From Silene noctiflora (lineage: Eukaryota; Streptophyta; Magnoliopsida; Caryophyllales; Caryophyllaceae), in contig VHZZ01000221.1 in assembly GCA_009801015.1 (NCBI GenBank), forward strand, positions 151,147 to 174,131: 22,985 nucleotides of DNA, in the 5' to 3' direction. Positions within the stretch are counted from its first letter, which is position 1. The number at the start of each line of letters is the position of its first letter. Under the pieces are notes generated by a model. That model was not told the DNA's origin, did no database searches, and worked only from the letters and a program-made list of their open reading frames with translations. Positions 20,855 through 22,985 of the stretch are shown one piece after another. A program made the translations under genes and the position numbers.

Positions 20855-21427
20855 AAAAGGCAAAGTTTAATGTTTGTTATGCTTACACATTTATGTTTAA
20901 TGTTCCAAATTCTTTTTACTTTTTTTTTTTAAAATATGGTGATGATGTGTCTTGCTAAATCTTTATTAAAAAGGAGAATGGTGAGTTTTGGTGTTTTAGA
21001 TTGTCTTTTTATANTATTTATAGATAGATTATAGATATATTATAGATTATATTTATAGATTTACATATGTATTCAATTTAATGAAATTGAGCAAGTTTAT
21101 TGGAATAAGATTTAAGAAGGAGTTGCACATATAAATAGTTTAAAAATAGAGTGATGTAAGTTTTTATTTTTCGTTTAACCTATTATAGTTTTAATAATTA
21201 AAAGGTCAATGTTTAATCTTAAACATGTTATTATTTGCCCTCAATATTTACAAATTCTTTATTATTTTATAAACGGCGTAAAATTAGAACTATGTAATAT
21301 TTATTTGTTACTTAAAATATTCTAAAAATAAACGTAGAAATTTAAAATTTAGTATGAATTTTGATTTTTAATTATTGTTTAGTTTATCTAGAAATTAAAA
21401 AGGCCAAAATTTAATGTTTGTTATGCT
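20855..21427. repeat. Dispersed direct repeat, three copies of an AAAGGNCAANGTTTAAT motif
   Basis: The ~29-base segment at 20855-20883 recurs at 21398-21427 with few changes, and a shorter version is at about 21200-21217. Between them is an ATAGATT-rich run at 21019-21062 with one ambiguous base. Likely decayed repeat DNA; no gene is present. Confidence 0.5.
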
Positions 21428-21556
21428 AATTTGTTTTTTATGTAAATATTTTTTTTAATTTGTGTACATTTTTAAATGGATCATTATACGAACATGAATT
21501 ACCCTCTTACTTAAACACGTTATACTACACGGAAGATTGGTGACGTGGAATTTTGG

Positions 21557-21596
21557 TAATGCAAGGTGGCATTCAGTAATGCGAGGTGGCATTTAG
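21557..21596. repeat. Two tandem 20-bp units
   Basis: TAATGCAAGGTGGCATTCAG (21557-21576) is followed directly by TAATGCGAGGTGGCATTTAG (21577-21596), with two differences. The flanking GACGTGGAA and CTACGTGGC are also similar to each other. Confidence 0.85.
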
Positions 21597-21619
21597 TTCA
21601 TGTCTACGTGGCTTTTAAG

Positions 21620-22140
21620 GTTCACTCTTTTAATAATATTTATAGATTTTATGCGGTAATTAGTTTTTTCTTAAAACGAATATATTAATATTGTAATTAA
21701 TAAATGTATATATAATATAAAAAATATAGGTTAAATTAACATTATAAAATACGACCATATATAACAAGTTCAAACATAAAATAACTGGCTCTTAGAATAG
21801 TCATCAATCATTGTGGAGAGTAATTATGTTGTAGATTAAGATTTTGCAAGTCATGTAAAAGTAAGTCTTTAACAATTTAGCATTTCTCATTTGTGACGTG
21901 TGTGAACAGGTCATAATTTGTGACGGACTCAAAATGTGACCATTTTAATGAGAAAATGTGAAAATTGATGGTTACATTTTTTCTTAAAATGCTGTTAACA
22001 ATTTCTAGTGTTCGTTATTGACCAAGAAATGAGCGGGTTATATACCTAATTAGTAATTACTTAAGAAAGAGTAATTATTAGGATTCCCTTTTAATAAAGG
22101 GAGGCATTAGGCATAACCCGACAAACTTAAATGTCTTTTG
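21620..22140. other. AT-rich intergenic, nothing recognised
   Basis: Sequence leading up to the satellite array. It contains repeated TTTGTGACG-type words near 21890-21925 but no gene or defined element. Confidence 0.5.
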
Positions 22141-22142
22141 TT

Positions 22143-22985
22143 GCTCTTTTAAATTCCTGTGCCCGCTTTGACTAACCCCAAAAATCGTTCTTGTTATTTA
22201 CGGACATTTTTGTTTCGGGGTCCTAGAATCCTAAAAATCGTTTATTATACATTTCAATTTGAGCCGTCCGGAAGGCAGTACCGTTTTGTATTTTTTGTTC
22301 TCCCGGTTTTCTACCTCGAGCCGGGCGTCGCTTCAGGAGTTATTATATTTGATTTCAACCACAAATAAAAAGTTTTATATCATTTTTAACGACTTTCCGA
22401 TTTTCGCTCTAGGGAGATTTATCACACACCGAAAGCCCTAAAGGTCCTCAATTACTCCTCAAAATTTGTGAGGCTGCTTTGTCTAACCCGAGAAAAACAG
22501 TTCGTCTGATTTACGGACATTTTTATTCCGGAACCCTGTAATCTCGAAAACCGTGTATTAAACAATTCAACTTGAGCCGTTCGGGAGGCTGTACTAAGTC
22601 ATGTATCTTTTTGTCCCGGTTTTTCTACCATATGTCGGAGGTCGTTTCAGAAGTTACCTTATTTAATTTCAACCCAAAATAACAAGTATTAAACCATTTT
22701 TAAGGAGTTTTCGACTTTCGCTCCAAACAGGTTTATTGCAAACCAACGGTCTCAACTCTCATATGTCCTATGTTGGTTCTCAAATTTTTTTTAAGCCACT
22801 TTTGTCTGACCTGAGAAACCGTCCTTGTCATTTACGAACGTTTTTGTTCCAGGATCCTGTAATCTCAAAAACCGTGTATTATATACTTTAATTTGAGTCG
22901 TTCTGGGGAAGTACCATTTTGTGTTTCTTTTTCTCCCGTTTTTTATACCATGTACCCATGATCGCTTGAGAAGTTACCAAATTCG
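22143..22985. repeat. Tandem satellite array, ~311-323-bp monomers, cut by the window end
   Basis: Equivalent points (TTGNCTAACCC) fall at 22168, 22479 and 22802, giving periods of 311 and 323 bases. Shared blocks in the same order include TTTACGGACATTTTT, AATCNNNAAAACCGTNTATTA, CAATTTGAGCCGT, GTACC or GTACT, TTTTCTACC, and a GTCGCTTCAGGAGTTA-type block. The monomers are clearly diverged. The third is truncated at 22985, so the array continues outside. The short open frames within it are not genes. Confidence 0.88.

Noticed and set aside
22159-22441. Two overlapping plus-strand open frames of 60-69 residues
   Set aside because: They fall within diverged satellite monomers and are not preserved in the next monomer.
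1-22985. CRISPR array, operon, riboswitch or bacterial mobile element
   Set aside because: The split genes and plant families show eukaryotic nuclear DNA, and no spacer-repeat pattern is present.

Overview
This is nuclear DNA from a flowering plant. The evidence is AT-rich composition, GT-AG introns, a cytokinin-receptor histidine kinase, a cysteine-rich defensin-like peptide gene, tRNA-headed SINEs and small foldback elements. The family and repeat style suggest a eudicot. A Caryophyllales-type genome is possible from the look of the repeats, but this is weak and cannot be settled here. Isolated ambiguous bases (n) between about 20160 and 21015 indicate draft or low-quality sequence there.

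Layout. 1-620: unclassified repetitive DNA, with a short inverted repeat and a 30-bp-period tandem repeat. 684-4342 (+): a complete five-exon gene for a 111-residue TMEM256/DUF423 membrane protein. Its intron 1 carries a foldback element containing a copy of the gene's own upstream sequence. Its intron 3 carries four ~134-bp tandem repeats followed by a ~180-bp duplication. 5805-6192 (-): a two-exon gene for a secreted 76-residue defensin-like cysteine-rich peptide, easily missed because each exon is short. 6586-6792: a SINE with perfect 19-bp target-site duplications, and a diverged relative near 7124. 8196-15154 (-): a complete 12-exon AHK2-type cytokinin receptor (1119 residues). Its first intron holds a probable SINE fragment. 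Its leader is built from three ~100-bp repeats and contains a short upstream ORF. 15600-22140: a long AT-rich gene-free stretch with MITE-like and low-complexity DNA. 22143-22985: the start of a tandem array with ~311-323-bp monomers that runs off the window end.

The three genes have no evident joint function; this is ordinary plant gene spacing. The kinase is the sensor at the head of the cytokinin multistep phosphorelay (CHASE input, His kinase, receiver output). The defensin-like peptide probably acts outside the cell. The DUF423 protein is a small conserved membrane protein of unknown activity. Exon boundaries were derived by hand from reading frame, splice dinucleotides and family knowledge. 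No alignment or expression data were available.
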